64,000 bases of DNA from Sedimentibacter sp. SX930 (GTDB taxonomy: Bacteria > Bacillota > Bacilli > Lactobacillales > Aerococcaceae): contig MUZD01000001.1 in assembly GCA_002155105.1 (NCBI GenBank), positions 645,088 to 709,087 on the forward strand. Reading direction: 5' to 3'. The notes beneath the pieces were generated by a model. That model did not search any database. It worked only from the letters and a program-made list of their open reading frames with translations, and was not told the origin of the DNA. This document shows positions 50,493-59,147 of the stretch, piece by piece; the first letter of the stretch is position 1, and each line of letters opens with the position of its first letter. The translations under genes and the position numbers were made by a program.

Positions 50493-51593
50493 ATGAAACA
50501 ACGTAGATTTTTAGTTTTAGAAGATGGCAGCTGCTATCCAGGATATGCTTTCGGATCAGAAAAGGATGCAATCGGGGAGATCGTATTCAACACAGGGATG
50601 ACAGGTTACCAAGAAACTTTGTCCGACCCTTCCTACACAGGCCAAATCATCACTTTCACGTATCCGTTGATCGGCAACTACGGCATCAACGAAGATGACT
50701 TTGAAGGCGTAAATCCAGGTTTGAAAGGGATGGTCGTTCATGAAGTGGCGGAACATCCGAGCAACTTCCGCTGCACCAAAACGTTGGATGTAGCTTTGAA
50801 GGAATTTGATGTACCAGGAATCTACGGCGTGGATACACGCAGCATCACCAAAAAAATCCGCAATGCCGGCGTAATGCGCGGCACAATGGTAAATAATGCG
50901 GACAACTTGGATGAGATTGTCGCATCGTTGAAAGCCTACGAATTACCGGTTGACGAAATCCAATTTAACTCAACAAAAGAAATCAAAAAATTTGCGGGTG
51001 AAGGTCCACGTGTCGTCTTGCTTGACTTCGGTTTCAAAGACAACATCCTTGCAGAATTATTGAAAAGAGGCTGCGAAGTCATTCTGGCTCCTTGGAACAC
51101 AAGCGCAGACGAAATTTTAGCTTTCAATCCGGACGGCATCATGCTGAGCAACGGACCTGGAGATCCGACATCCGTTCCGGAAGCCATCGAAACGATCAAG
51201 CAATTGATTGCGCAGGATAATCTGCCGATGTTCGGTATTTGTTTAGGCCACCAGTTGATCTCATTAGCCGGTGGTGCGACAACCTACAAAATGAAATTCG
51301 GTCACCGCGGCGCAAATCATCCGGTGAAGGATCTTGCAACCGGAAAAATCAGCTTGACGAGCCAAAATCATGGCTATGCCGTGGATGAAGACAGCCTGAG
51401 CCAAACAGACTTGGTCGCAACTCATCGCGCCTTGAACGACGGCACGAACGAAGGCGTCAAACACAAAACCAAACCGGTCTTCTCGGTTCAATACCATCCG
51501 GAAGCAGCACCCGGACCGCACGATGCAAATTACTTGTTCGATCATTTTGTAGATATGATGAAAGCAGTCCAAGGAGGAAAACAACATGCCTAA
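50493..51593 (+). CDS. carA: Carbamoyl-phosphate synthase small subunit
   Basis: This 366-residue glutamine amidotransferase subunit feeds ammonia to CarB. The catalytic Cys is in [11 protein letters not shown] and the His/Glu pair in [15 protein letters not shown] 50493 has AGGAGG upstream; the frame is open back to 50415, but that part overlaps the attenuator terminator. It overlaps carB by 8 bases. The pyrimidine-type attenuator indicates control by UMP rather than arginine. Confidence 0.97.
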   Translation: MKQRRFLVLEDGSCYPGYAFGSEKDAIGEIVFNTGMTGYQETLSDPSYTGQIITFTYPLIGNYGINEDDFEGVNPGLKGMVVHEVAEHPSNFRCTKTLDVALKEFDVPGIYGVDTRSITKKIRNAGVMRGTMVNNADNLDEIVASLKAYELPVDEIQFNSTKEIKKFAGEGPRVVLLDFGFKDNILAELLKRGCEVILAPWNTSADEILAFNPDGIMLSNGPGDPTSVPEAIETIKQLIAQDNLPMFGICLGHQLISLAGGATTYKMKFGHRGANHPVKDLATGKISLTSQNHGYAVDEDSLSQTDLVATHRALNDGTNEGVKHKTKPVFSVQYHPEAAPGPHDANYLFDHFVDMMKAVQGGKQHA

Positions 51594-54500
51594 ACGTACC
51601 GACATTCAATCCATTTTAGTGATCGGCTCAGGCCCCATCATCATCGGCCAGGCCGCTGAATTTGACTATGCCGGAACGCAAGCATGTTTGGCTTTAAGAG
51701 AAGAAGGATACAAAGTTATTTTGGTCAACTCCAACCCTGCTACGATCATGACGGACGTTGAAATCGCCGATAAAGTCTACATGGAGCCACTCTCTGTAGA
51801 ATTCATCACGAACATCATCCGCAAAGAGCGCCCGGATGCCTTATTGCCGACATTGGGCGGCCAGACCGGTCTGAACATGGCTGTGGAATTGGACAAAGCA
51901 GGCGTATTGGAAGAATTCAATGTCGAGTTGTTGGGAACAAAATTGAGTTCCATCCAACAAGCCGAAGACCGTGATCTGTTCCGTCAATTGATGGCGGAAT
52001 TGAATCAGCCGGTTCCGGAGAGCGACATCATCCACACGGTGGCGGAAGCTCTGGCTTTCGCGGCGGAAATCGGTTATCCGTTGATCGTCCGTCCGGCCTT
52101 CACAATGGGCGGCACCGGCGGCGGCATCTGTCATAATGAAGCCGATTTGCGCGAAATCGTGGCGAATGGTTTGCGCTACTCGCCAGTGACGCAATGTCTG
52201 CTGGAAAAATCGATCGCAGGCTTCAAGGAAATCGAATATGAAGTGATGCGCGACAGCAACGACAACGCCATCGTAGTCTGCAACATGGAAAACATCGATC
52301 CGGTCGGCGTCCACACAGGCGATTCAATCGTCGTGGCGCCTTCCCAAACCTTATCCGACAAAGAGTACCAAATGTTGCGCGATGTCTCCCTGCAGATCAT
52401 CCGCGCGCTGAAAATCGAAGGCGGCTGCAATGTGCAGTTGGCATTGGATCCTTACTCGTTCGACTACTACATCATCGAAGTGAACCCGCGCGTCAGCCGT
52501 TCTTCGGCTTTGGCGAGTAAAGCGACCGGTTACCCGATTGCGAAGATGGCGGCGAAGATCGCTGTCGGTTTGACCTTGGATGAAATGAAGAACCCGGTTA
52601 CCGGCACGTCTTATGCAGCTTTCGAGCCGGCTTTGGATTACATCGTCTCCAAAATCCCGCGTTTCCCGTTCGATAAATTCGAAAAGGGCGACCGTACCCT
52701 CGGAACACAGATGAAAGCGACAGGCGAAGTTATGGCCATGGGCCATACGTTCGAGGAATCGATGCTGAAAGCCGTCCGTTCTTTGGAATACGGCGTCAAT
52801 CATCTGGCATTGCCGAAAGACCAAGGCCAGACCGTGACGATGGAAGAAATCGAACAGAATATCCGCGTCGCTTGCGACGAACGTCTTTTCTATCTGGGAG
52901 AAGCGTTGCGCCGCGGCGTGACACCGGAAACGATCCACGAATGGAGCGAAATCGACTACTTCTTCCTGTACAAATTCAAGCACATCATCGACTTGGAGAA
53001 GGAAGTGGCGGCAGCTGAACCGAAAGACTTGGAAATCCTGCGCGAAGCGAAGAAATACGGCTTCAGCGATGAAATCATCGCTGAATTGTGGGGCATGGCT
53101 TCGGAAGACATCTACGCGTTGCGTAAAGCCAACGGCATCGTCCCTGTCTTCAAGATGGTGGATACGTGTGCGGGCGAATTCGAATCCTTCACACCGTACT
53201 TCTACAGCACGTATGAGATGGAACAGGAATCGTTCCCGAGCGACCGCGAAAAAGTCATCGTCTTGGGCTCCGGTCCGATCCGTATCGGGCAAGGGGTCGA
53301 GTTCGACTACGCAACTGTGCATGCTGTCTGGGCAATCCAGGAAGCCGGCTATGAAGCGATCGTCGTCAACAACAACCCGGAAACCGTTTCGACGGACTTC
53401 TCGATCTCCGACAAGCTGTATTTCGAACCCTTGACCGAAGAAGACGTGATGGCCATCATCGACTTGGAACAACCGCTGGGCGTCGTTGTGCAATTCGGTG
53501 GCCAAACGGCCATCAATCTGGCTGACAAATTGGTGAAACACGGCGTGAAGATCCTGGGCACGAGCTTGGAAGATCTGGACCGCGCCGAAGACCGCAAGCT
53601 GTTCGAACAGTTGTTGCGCGACTTGGATATTCCGCAAGCACCCGGCAAAACAGCTGTGACCGTTGAAGAAGCGGTCGCAGTTGCGGACGAAATCGGTTAT
53701 CCGGTCTTGGTGCGTCCGTCCTACGTATTGGGCGGCCGGGCGATGCAGATCGTCTATAACCAAGCGGATCTGGAGAAATACATGCGTGAAGCGGTCGTGG
53801 CCAGTCCGGAACGTCCGGTCCTGGTCGATCATTACCTGATCGGACAAGAGTTGGAAGTCGATGCGATCTGCGACGGCGAAACCGTCCTGATCCCGGGCAT
53901 CATGGAACACATCGAACGCGCCGGCGTCCACTCGGGCGACTCGATCGCTGTTTACCCGCCGCAAAACTTGTCACCTGAATTGATCCAAACGATCGAAGAC
54001 TATACGATCCGTGTGGCGCAAGGCCTGAACACCATCGGCTTGGTGAACATCCAGTTCGTCATCAGCGAAGGCGTCGTCTACATCATCGAAGTGAATCCGC
54101 GCGCGAGCCGGACGATCCCGTTCCTGAGCAAAGTGACCGGTATTCCGATGGCGAAATTGGCCACAAAAGGAATCCTAGGACTGAAGCTGAAGGATATGGG
54201 TTACAAGACAGGTTTGGTTCCTTCAAAATCAGGCGTATACGTGAAGATGCCAGTCTTCAGTTTCAGTAAACTGAAGAAAGTCGACACGGTTCTGGGACCT
54301 GAAATGAAGTCCACAGGAGAGATCATCGGTAAAGATGTCAACTTGCCGAAAGCTTTGTATAAAGGTTTTATCGCATCCGGCGTGAATGTGCCTGACTATG
54401 GCACGGCATTGATGACTGTATCGGATAAAGACAAAGAAGAAATCATCCCATTGGCGAAACGCTTGATTTCATTAGGCTACCACATCGTTGCTACGACAGG

Positions 54501-54777
54501 TACCGGCAAAGCGTTGGAAGCAGAAGGAATCAAAGTCGACGTCATTGAGAAGATCAATGAGAACAGCAATGACATTCTTGATGCCATCCGCGACGGCCGC
54601 ATCAATCTGGTCGTCAATACGATGACGGAAGGTAAGACGAGCGAGACCGACGGATTCTTGATCCGCCGTGAAGCAGTCGAAAACAACATCCCATGTTTGA
54701 CTTCATTGGATACAGCAGAAGCTTTGCTGCAAGCGATGGAAACCATCCATTTCCAATTGGAAGACATGAGTAAATAA
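51586..54777 (+). CDS. carB: Carbamoyl-phosphate synthase large subunit
   Basis: This 1063-residue enzyme makes carbamoyl phosphate from bicarbonate, ammonia and two ATP for UMP and arginine synthesis. Two homologous ATP-grasp halves are visible (each starting [11 protein letters not shown] or [12 protein letters not shown], and each with EVNPRxSR). An oligomerisation region lies between them, and a C-terminal MGS-like allosteric domain begins near residue 935 ([14 protein letters not shown]). Length is normal. Confidence 0.98.
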   Translation: MPKRTDIQSILVIGSGPIIIGQAAEFDYAGTQACLALREEGYKVILVNSNPATIMTDVEIADKVYMEPLSVEFITNIIRKERPDALLPTLGGQTGLNMAVELDKAGVLEEFNVELLGTKLSSIQQAEDRDLFRQLMAELNQPVPESDIIHTVAEALAFAAEIGYPLIVRPAFTMGGTGGGICHNEADLREIVANGLRYSPVTQCLLEKSIAGFKEIEYEVMRDSNDNAIVVCNMENIDPVGVHTGDSIVVAPSQTLSDKEYQMLRDVSLQIIRALKIEGGCNVQLALDPYSFDYYIIEVNPRVSRSSALASKATGYPIAKMAAKIAVGLTLDEMKNPVTGTSYAAFEPALDYIVSKIPRFPFDKFEKGDRTLGTQMKATGEVMAMGHTFEESMLKAVRSLEYGVNHLALPKDQGQTVTMEEIEQNIRVACDERLFYLGEALRRGVTPETIHEWSEIDYFFLYKFKHIIDLEKEVAAAEPKDLEILREAKKYGFSDEIIAELWGMASEDIYALRKANGIVPVFKMVDTCAGEFESFTPYFYSTYEMEQESFPSDREKVIVLGSGPIRIGQGVEFDYATVHAVWAIQEAGYEAIVVNNNPETVSTDFSISDKLYFEPLTEEDVMAIIDLEQPLGVVVQFGGQTAINLADKLVKHGVKILGTSLEDLDRAEDRKLFEQLLRDLDIPQAPGKTAVTVEEAVAVADEIGYPVLVRPSYVLGGRAMQIVYNQADLEKYMREAVVASPERPVLVDHYLIGQELEVDAICDGETVLIPGIMEHIERAGVHSGDSIAVYPPQNLSPELIQTIEDYTIRVAQGLNTIGLVNIQFVISEGVVYIIEVNPRASRTIPFLSKVTGIPMAKLATKGILGLKLKDMGYKTGLVPSKSGVYVKMPVFSFSKLKKVDTVLGPEMKSTGEIIGKDVNLPKALYKGFIASGVNVPDYGTALMTVSDKDKEEIIPLAKRLISLGYHIVATTGTGKALEAEGIKVDVIEKINENSNDILDAIRDGRINLVVNTMTEGKTSETDGFLIRREAVENNIPCLTSLDTAEALLQAMETIHFQLEDMSK

Positions 54778-54789
54778 GCTGTAAAGCAG

Positions 54790-54838
54790 AAAAGAGAAGC
54801 GGGTACCTCATTGGAGGCGGCCGCTTCTCTTTTCTTTT
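54790..54838 (+). terminator. Rho-independent terminator of carAB
   Basis: AAAAGAGAAGCGG (54790-54802) pairs with CCGCTTCTCTTTT (54821-54833), followed by CTTTT. Confidence 0.92.
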
Positions 54839-54941
54839 GTTTGTGTCGGTAGTTGATGCAGGCCACAAACCCAAACAGTCGAGACCTTAGTCCAAGGGGC
54901 CGTCCGCTGCGTTCTCTCATCCAATCAACTTGATGCACGAC

Positions 54942-55002
54942 AAAAAACACCCCACGAAATGTCGAATGAATCGCTTCATATCGGCATTTCTGTGGGGTGT
55001 TG
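54942..55002 (-). terminator. Rho-independent terminator of ssrA
   Basis: AACACCCCA-c-GAAATG (left arm from 54946) pairs with CATTTC-t-GTGGGGTGTT (ending 55001). The minus-strand transcript ends in TTTTTTG. Confidence 0.9.
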
Positions 55003-55014
55003 CCTTCATCTAGA

Positions 55015-55375
55015 TGGAGACGACGGGAGTCGAACCCGTGTCCAAGCATATCGGCACTTCCAAGTCTACGCTCATAGTTAAACTATTGGAATTCGCCTTG
55101 AACTAGCCGTTTAACAGGCATTATTGTTGGCTAATCTGATTGTTCTCTTCTGATTCCTCCAGATGGAAGGTCACAGCGTATCCCACATCATTGAGACCCT
55201 GATCTGAGTACATGGGCGATACCAGGAGGATCTTAGCTAGCTACAATTAAGCAGCGAAAGCTAAAGTGTTGTTTTGTGTTTTGTCAGTTGTTTTAACTGT
55301 AACGTTTTAGCGTAGACGTAACCTACGGAGCGCATCAAAAGCTCGACCTATACCTGTCGAATCCGTAACGTCCCC
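55015..55375 (-). ncRNA. ssrA: tmRNA (SsrA)
   Basis: This 361-base RNA has the tRNA-like ends GGGGACG and CGTCTCC with a final A. The conserved 5' segment GTTACGGATTCGACAGG and the 3' T-arm GACACGGGTTCGACTCCCGT are present. CCA is not encoded. The tag reading frame ends in ...NNTLAFAA before TAA (codons AAC AAC ACT TTA GCT TTC GCT GCT). A promoter with TTGCTT (55433-55438) and TATAAT (55411-55416), spacing 16, lies upstream. It works with SmpB and RNase R, both encoded in the window. Confidence 0.97.
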
Positions 55376-55640
55376 GTAATGGGAATGCACAGAGTTATCT
55401 TGCATTTCATATTATACGGCATCCATTCCAAAAAGCAAGGATTATGCACAAAATATTTTTGCAGCCTGTCGCAAGTAAAAAGAGAATCGTGAAGCTTCCC
55501 AGAACCGGAGCGAAGGGATTCTGAAGCTTTCTGGTTATCGCCGAGGCCATTCTGAAAGGGCTATCCTTTGAAATGTACTGTCATTTTCTATAAACTATAA
55601 ATAAGTGACAAGCACCACCATTAAGAAAGGATGGATGAAA
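55376..55640. other. Intergenic region between ssrA and the YdhK-type gene
   Basis: Besides the ssrA promoter, the stretch 55480-55560 holds imperfect repeats of a GATTCTGAAGCTT-like motif (GAATCGTGAAGCTT, GATTCTGAAGCTT, CATTCTGAAAG). No gene and no clear promoter for the next gene were recognised. Confidence 0.4.
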
Positions 55641-56255
55641 ATGAAACAAAGAAAATTGTTGATGAGTTTCTTCAGTCTATCGGCTACCGTATTATTGGCC
55701 GCTTGTTCAACGCAGACTTCGACTGAGGAAGCTTCTGTCGAAGTAGAGAGTGTTTCGATGGAAAGCATGGCTGAGGAGTCTTCCGTCAGCAGTTCTGAAG
55801 GAATGGGGGATATGGTCCATGACGATTCCGGTGTAATTCCTGAAGGGTTGATGGAAGCGGAGAATCCTACTTATAAAGTTGGCGATTCCGTCATCATGCA
55901 GGCAGGACATATGGAAGGCATGGAAGGTGCGGAAGCGACAATCATTGGAGCCTTCGACACGGTTGCCTATGAAGTTTCCTATGATCCAACCAATGGAGAC
56001 CCAAGAGTGGAGAACCATCAATGGGTGATCCAGGAAGAAATCATAGATGCCGGAACAGACCCATTAGGCGTCGGCAGTGAAGTGATGCTGGAAGCCGAGC
56101 ACACGGAAGGGATGAGCGGCGCTACTGCCACTATCGATGCGGCTGAAACGACTACAGTCTATATGGTGGATTACATAGATACGGTCACCGGGGAAACGAT
56201 CAAAAACCATAAGTGGGTTACCGAATCGGAACTTTCTCCAATTGAAGAACCGTAA
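55641..56255 (+). CDS. YdhK family (DUF1541) lipoprotein
   Basis: This 204-residue lipoprotein has a signal peptide with lipobox LLAACS and a serine/glutamate-rich linker of about 45 residues. Two tandem DUF1541 repeats follow, each with a (G)HMEGMEGAEATI or HTEGMSGATATI element and ending NHQWVIQEE or NHKWVTESE. Function is unknown; relatives in Bacillus and Staphylococcus are often near metal-resistance genes, and the HxxGM motifs could bind metal (inference). The start is ATG 55641 with AAAGGA about 9 bases upstream; ATG 55635 is an alternative. Confidence 0.87.
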   Translation: MKQRKLLMSFFSLSATVLLAACSTQTSTEEASVEVESVSMESMAEESSVSSSEGMGDMVHDDSGVIPEGLMEAENPTYKVGDSVIMQAGHMEGMEGAEATIIGAFDTVAYEVSYDPTNGDPRVENHQWVIQEEIIDAGTDPLGVGSEVMLEAEHTEGMSGATATIDAAETTTVYMVDYIDTVTGETIKNHKWVTESELSPIEEP

Positions 56256-56308
56256 CCTCTGTTCGAACATCCAGAAATATTCCTGTACGCAAGAAAGGAC
56301 TGGTCACT

Positions 56309-56518
56309 ATGAAATTCGGGATGCGCAAACCTAGCCTGAAACGTTCATTGAAGGCTAGGACAACCGGAAAGATGAAGCGGGCGATCAAGCGCAAAACCAA
56401 TCCGTTCTATGGAAAAAAGGGGATGGGACTCATCCGGGATGCCAAAAGGACCGCCTATAACCGGATTTACAAAAAAGCCACTTTCTCGATTTGGGATCTG
56501 TTCAAAAAAAGAAAATAA
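56309..56518 (+). CDS. Small very basic conserved hypothetical protein
   Basis: This 69-residue protein is rich in Lys and Arg. It includes KPSLKRSLKARTTGK, NPFYGKKGMGLI and a C-terminal DLFKKRK, with almost no acidic residues. AAGAAAGGA precedes the ATG at good spacing, and a terminator follows. I recognise it only as similar to small basic proteins found in other Firmicutes, sometimes in mobile regions. Nucleic-acid binding is plausible from charge alone. No function is assigned. Confidence 0.72.
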   Translation: MKFGMRKPSLKRSLKARTTGKMKRAIKRKTNPFYGKKGMGLIRDAKRTAYNRIYKKATFSIWDLFKKRK

Positions 56519-56533
56519 GTCAATAATAATGAA

Positions 56534-56569
56534 GACCGCCTCCTTAGTTGGAGCGCGGTCATTTTTTTT
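56534..56569 (+). terminator. Rho-independent terminator between the basic protein and the AraC gene
   Basis: GACCGCCTCC (56534-56543) pairs with GGAG-CGCGGTC (56550-56560) with a one-base bulge, followed by eight T. Confidence 0.9.
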
Positions 56570-56585
56570 GCCCGGAAATGCAAGG

Positions 56586-57620
56586 TCAATTCAGACTCAT
56601 CCGGTATTCATGCGGCGTCATATCATAGGCTTGCTTGAATTTCTGGTAGAAGAAAGTCACGTTCCTGTAACCGATCTGTTCGCTGATGATTTCGATCGGG
56701 GTGTCGGTGTTCTTCAGCAGGATACAGGCATTGTTGAGGCGCAGTTCCTGGACCAACGCTACATAGGATTTTCCGGTCTGGTTTTTGATGAATCGGCTCA
56801 AATAACTTGGATTGAACTTGAAAATATCGGCAATCTGTTGCAGGCTGCAGTCCTGATAATTCTGTTCGATGAAGAGCAGGATATCACCGATATAGGAATG
56901 ATCCGCCTTGCGGTGTTCGCTGGATTGTTTCTGCTGGAAAGCCTTCAGCAACTCGGAAAAGAGGATAATCATGTAGGCGTCGGTCACATCCTTTGAATAG
57001 GATGACGGTTCATAGTAATTGACGAGCATCCCCTCGATGGCGTCGATAAGGAATTCGCTGTTTGTTGTGTTGAAGAGAAGGTAGCGGTCGTGCTTCTGGG
57101 TTTTGGATAGGGCGTTGACTGCAAATTGGCTGATGATGCTGTTTGAGGCCAGCCTGCTCAGCATATGGGTAGAGAAGTACTCCTTCTTCATCAAGAAATT
57201 GATCAGAATATCGTTTTCGCCCGTATCCAGGATTCGATGGCAAACGCCGGTGTCCAGGATGCAAAAATCCCCTTCTTTTAATGAAATTTCTGTCCCATCG
57301 ATTATAATATCTATATTGCCTGAATAGACGTAGTTCATCTCGATGAAATCATGGACGTGCAGCGGGGTATAGGAGAAGCGCGCGTGCTTGAGGATCAGCA
57401 GTTGGCTGCCTTCCATAAAAGCGGCGCGTTCATTTTGTTTTTCCCTTGCGCTTTCCAGATGCTTTTCGAATGTATACCGATAGACCGGTTCGCTGTCATC
57501 GTTTAGGTAAGAATCAAATTTTTCAACGAAATCGGACTGGGATTCGCTTTTTTTCTGTAGCAAATGTGTCTCCGTTTTTGTGTGGGTGAATAATTTTTTG
57601 CGAATCTGTGCTTTATCCAT
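56586..57620 (-). CDS. AraC family transcriptional regulator with N-terminal cupin domain
   Basis: This 344-residue regulator has an N-terminal cupin-like sensor (YTPLHVHDFIEMNYVYSG near residue 88) and a C-terminal pair of AraC helix-turn-helix motifs (CSLQQIADIFKFNPSYLSRFI and PIEIISEQIGYRNVTFFYQKFK). Such proteins usually activate nearby sugar genes. Here the divergent EIIC/rhamnosidase/esterase genes are the likely targets. ATG 57620 has AAGGGAG upstream; an in-frame ATG at 57653 is less likely. Confidence 0.92.
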   Translation of the reverse strand: MDKAQIRKKLFTHTKTETHLLQKKSESQSDFVEKFDSYLNDDSEPVYRYTFEKHLESAREKQNERAAFMEGSQLLILKHARFSYTPLHVHDFIEMNYVYSGNIDIIIDGTEISLKEGDFCILDTGVCHRILDTGENDILINFLMKKEYFSTHMLSRLASNSIISQFAVNALSKTQKHDRYLLFNTTNSEFLIDAIEGMLVNYYEPSSYSKDVTDAYMIILFSELLKAFQQKQSSEHRKADHSYIGDILLFIEQNYQDCSLQQIADIFKFNPSYLSRFIKNQTGKSYVALVQELRLNNACILLKNTDTPIEIISEQIGYRNVTFFYQKFKQAYDMTPHEYRMSLN

Positions 57621-57704
57621 AATATCTCCCTTAGGTAAGAAATGGTCAATCATGTCGTAAGAATATGATATTAATAAATAACGTTCTATCCGTTAAGATG
57701 TACT

Positions 57705-57718
57705 TGTTAGCGATACCA
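57705..57718 (+). promoter_or_regulatory. Candidate cre site in the AraC/EIIC intergenic region
   Basis: TGTTAGCGATACCA fits the dyad TGnTAnCGnTAnCA and the broad CcpA consensus. It lies 89 bases before the EIIC start, between the divergent genes. The AT-rich surroundings offer several possible -10 boxes. Confidence 0.5.
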
Positions 57719-57806
57719 TAATGATAATCCGGATGATAAATTTAGTCAATATGATTCGCCTGACATTGTTCTTTGCACAGAAGCATCAAATATAGGAGGA
57801 AAATTC

Positions 57807-59147
57807 ATGAATACTGAAAAAATGTCCCTCAGCGACAAGATTCAAAATACAGTTGGACCTTTCGCCACCAAGGTGAACAATAACATTTACCTGACTTCCG
57901 TTAGGGATGCCATGTTGGCATACATGCCCTTTACTTTTATCGCTTCGATCTTTTTGATCATCGCCTTTTTCCCGATCACCCAGGTTACTGACTTTATAAC
58001 GATGGTTTTAGGCACTGAAAATGCATTCGTGTGGCAATCGAAATTATTATACGTGAACAGTGCAACGTTGGCGGTAGGCGGGTTGATCGTCGTCATTTCC
58101 ATGGCGAAATCATTGGCGGACAAGCTGGAAACGAACGTGCTGCAATGCATCATTACCGCTGTCGTCTCCTTCCTTTTGCTGACGCCGCTGGATAACATCG
58201 AAGGCGTCGATTTTCTGAACATCACGAAAATCAGCGCATAATCGATGTTCCTGTCCATCTTGGTCGGCATGTTCAGCACCATCATCTACAAAAAAATTGA
58301 AGAAAGAGGAATCAAAATCAAACTGCCTGAATCCGTACCTCCTGCAGTAGCCGGACCATTTGAATCGGTCATCCCTTCCTTCATCGTTGTGACCACATTC
58401 TTCATCATCCGTTTGATCATCGAGTTGTTGCTGAAGAGTGACGCATTGACATTGATCAACGGCACATTAGGCAAACCATTGACTTACTTGGGCGGCTCAA
58501 TCGGTGGCTTGGTCGTCGTCAAGATTTTTGAACAATTCCTGTGGTTCTTCGGCCTACACGGCGGCTCGATCATCCAAGCCGTAATGGATCCCATCCACCA
58601 AGTTTTGGAAGATCAGAACAAAGTTGCATCGTTGGCAGGAGCCATTCCGCCGAACATCATCAGCATGAGCTTCCGTAATCATTTCGCATCGATCGGCGTC
58701 GTTGGTGCCGTCATCGCGATCCTGATCGTAGCCAAGAGCAGACAATACAAGGAAGTCGGCAAAATCTCAAGCGTCCCTTACATGTTCAATATCGGTGAAC
58801 CAGCGTTGTTCGGTATCCCGTTGATGCTGAATTTCTTATACTTCATCCCGTTCATCTTCTCGAATGCCATTTCGACTGTTGTTGCTTATGTTGTCTTTGC
58901 GATGGGACTTGTGCCGCTTCCAACCGGATTGGCGCAGATTCCATGGACAACGCCACCAATCATCAGCGGCTACTTCGTCACCGGCAGCATCAGAGGTTCA
59001 CTCCTGCAGATTGCCCTGATCGCAATCACGACGGTCGTTTGGATTCCGTTTGTTCGGATGGCCGACAAGCAACTTTACAAAGAGGAAAATGAAATGGACA
59101 GCACAGGTTCGGATTCGGTTGTCCAGGAAGCAGAAGGAATCCGTTAA
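57807..59147 (+). pseudogene. PTS EIIC permease (cellobiose/lactose family), interrupted by an in-frame TAA
   Basis: A single frame encodes a full-length EIIC (446 codons), but codon 145 is TAA (58239-58241), splitting it into residues 1-144 and a second part. Both halves are well conserved: YLTSVRDAMLAYMPF at the start, FGLHGGSIIQAVMDPI and the hallmark NIGEPALFGIPLMLN in the second half. The text around the stop reads ISA-stop-SMFLSILVGM, and CAA to TAA (Gln to ochre) is the simplest explanation. No EIIA or EIIB gene is adjacent. AGGAGG precedes the ATG. A second start at ATG 58245 has no good ribosome-binding site. Confidence 0.88.

Noticed and set aside
52351..53964. 537-codon open frame on the minus strand across carB
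   Set aside because: It is the antisense shadow of a highly conserved gene; the translation has no family features and no ribosome-binding site.
58245..59147. Second half of EIIC as an independent gene starting at ATG 58245
   Set aside because: It lacks a ribosome-binding site and begins in the middle of a membrane domain; it is better explained as the remainder of an interrupted gene.
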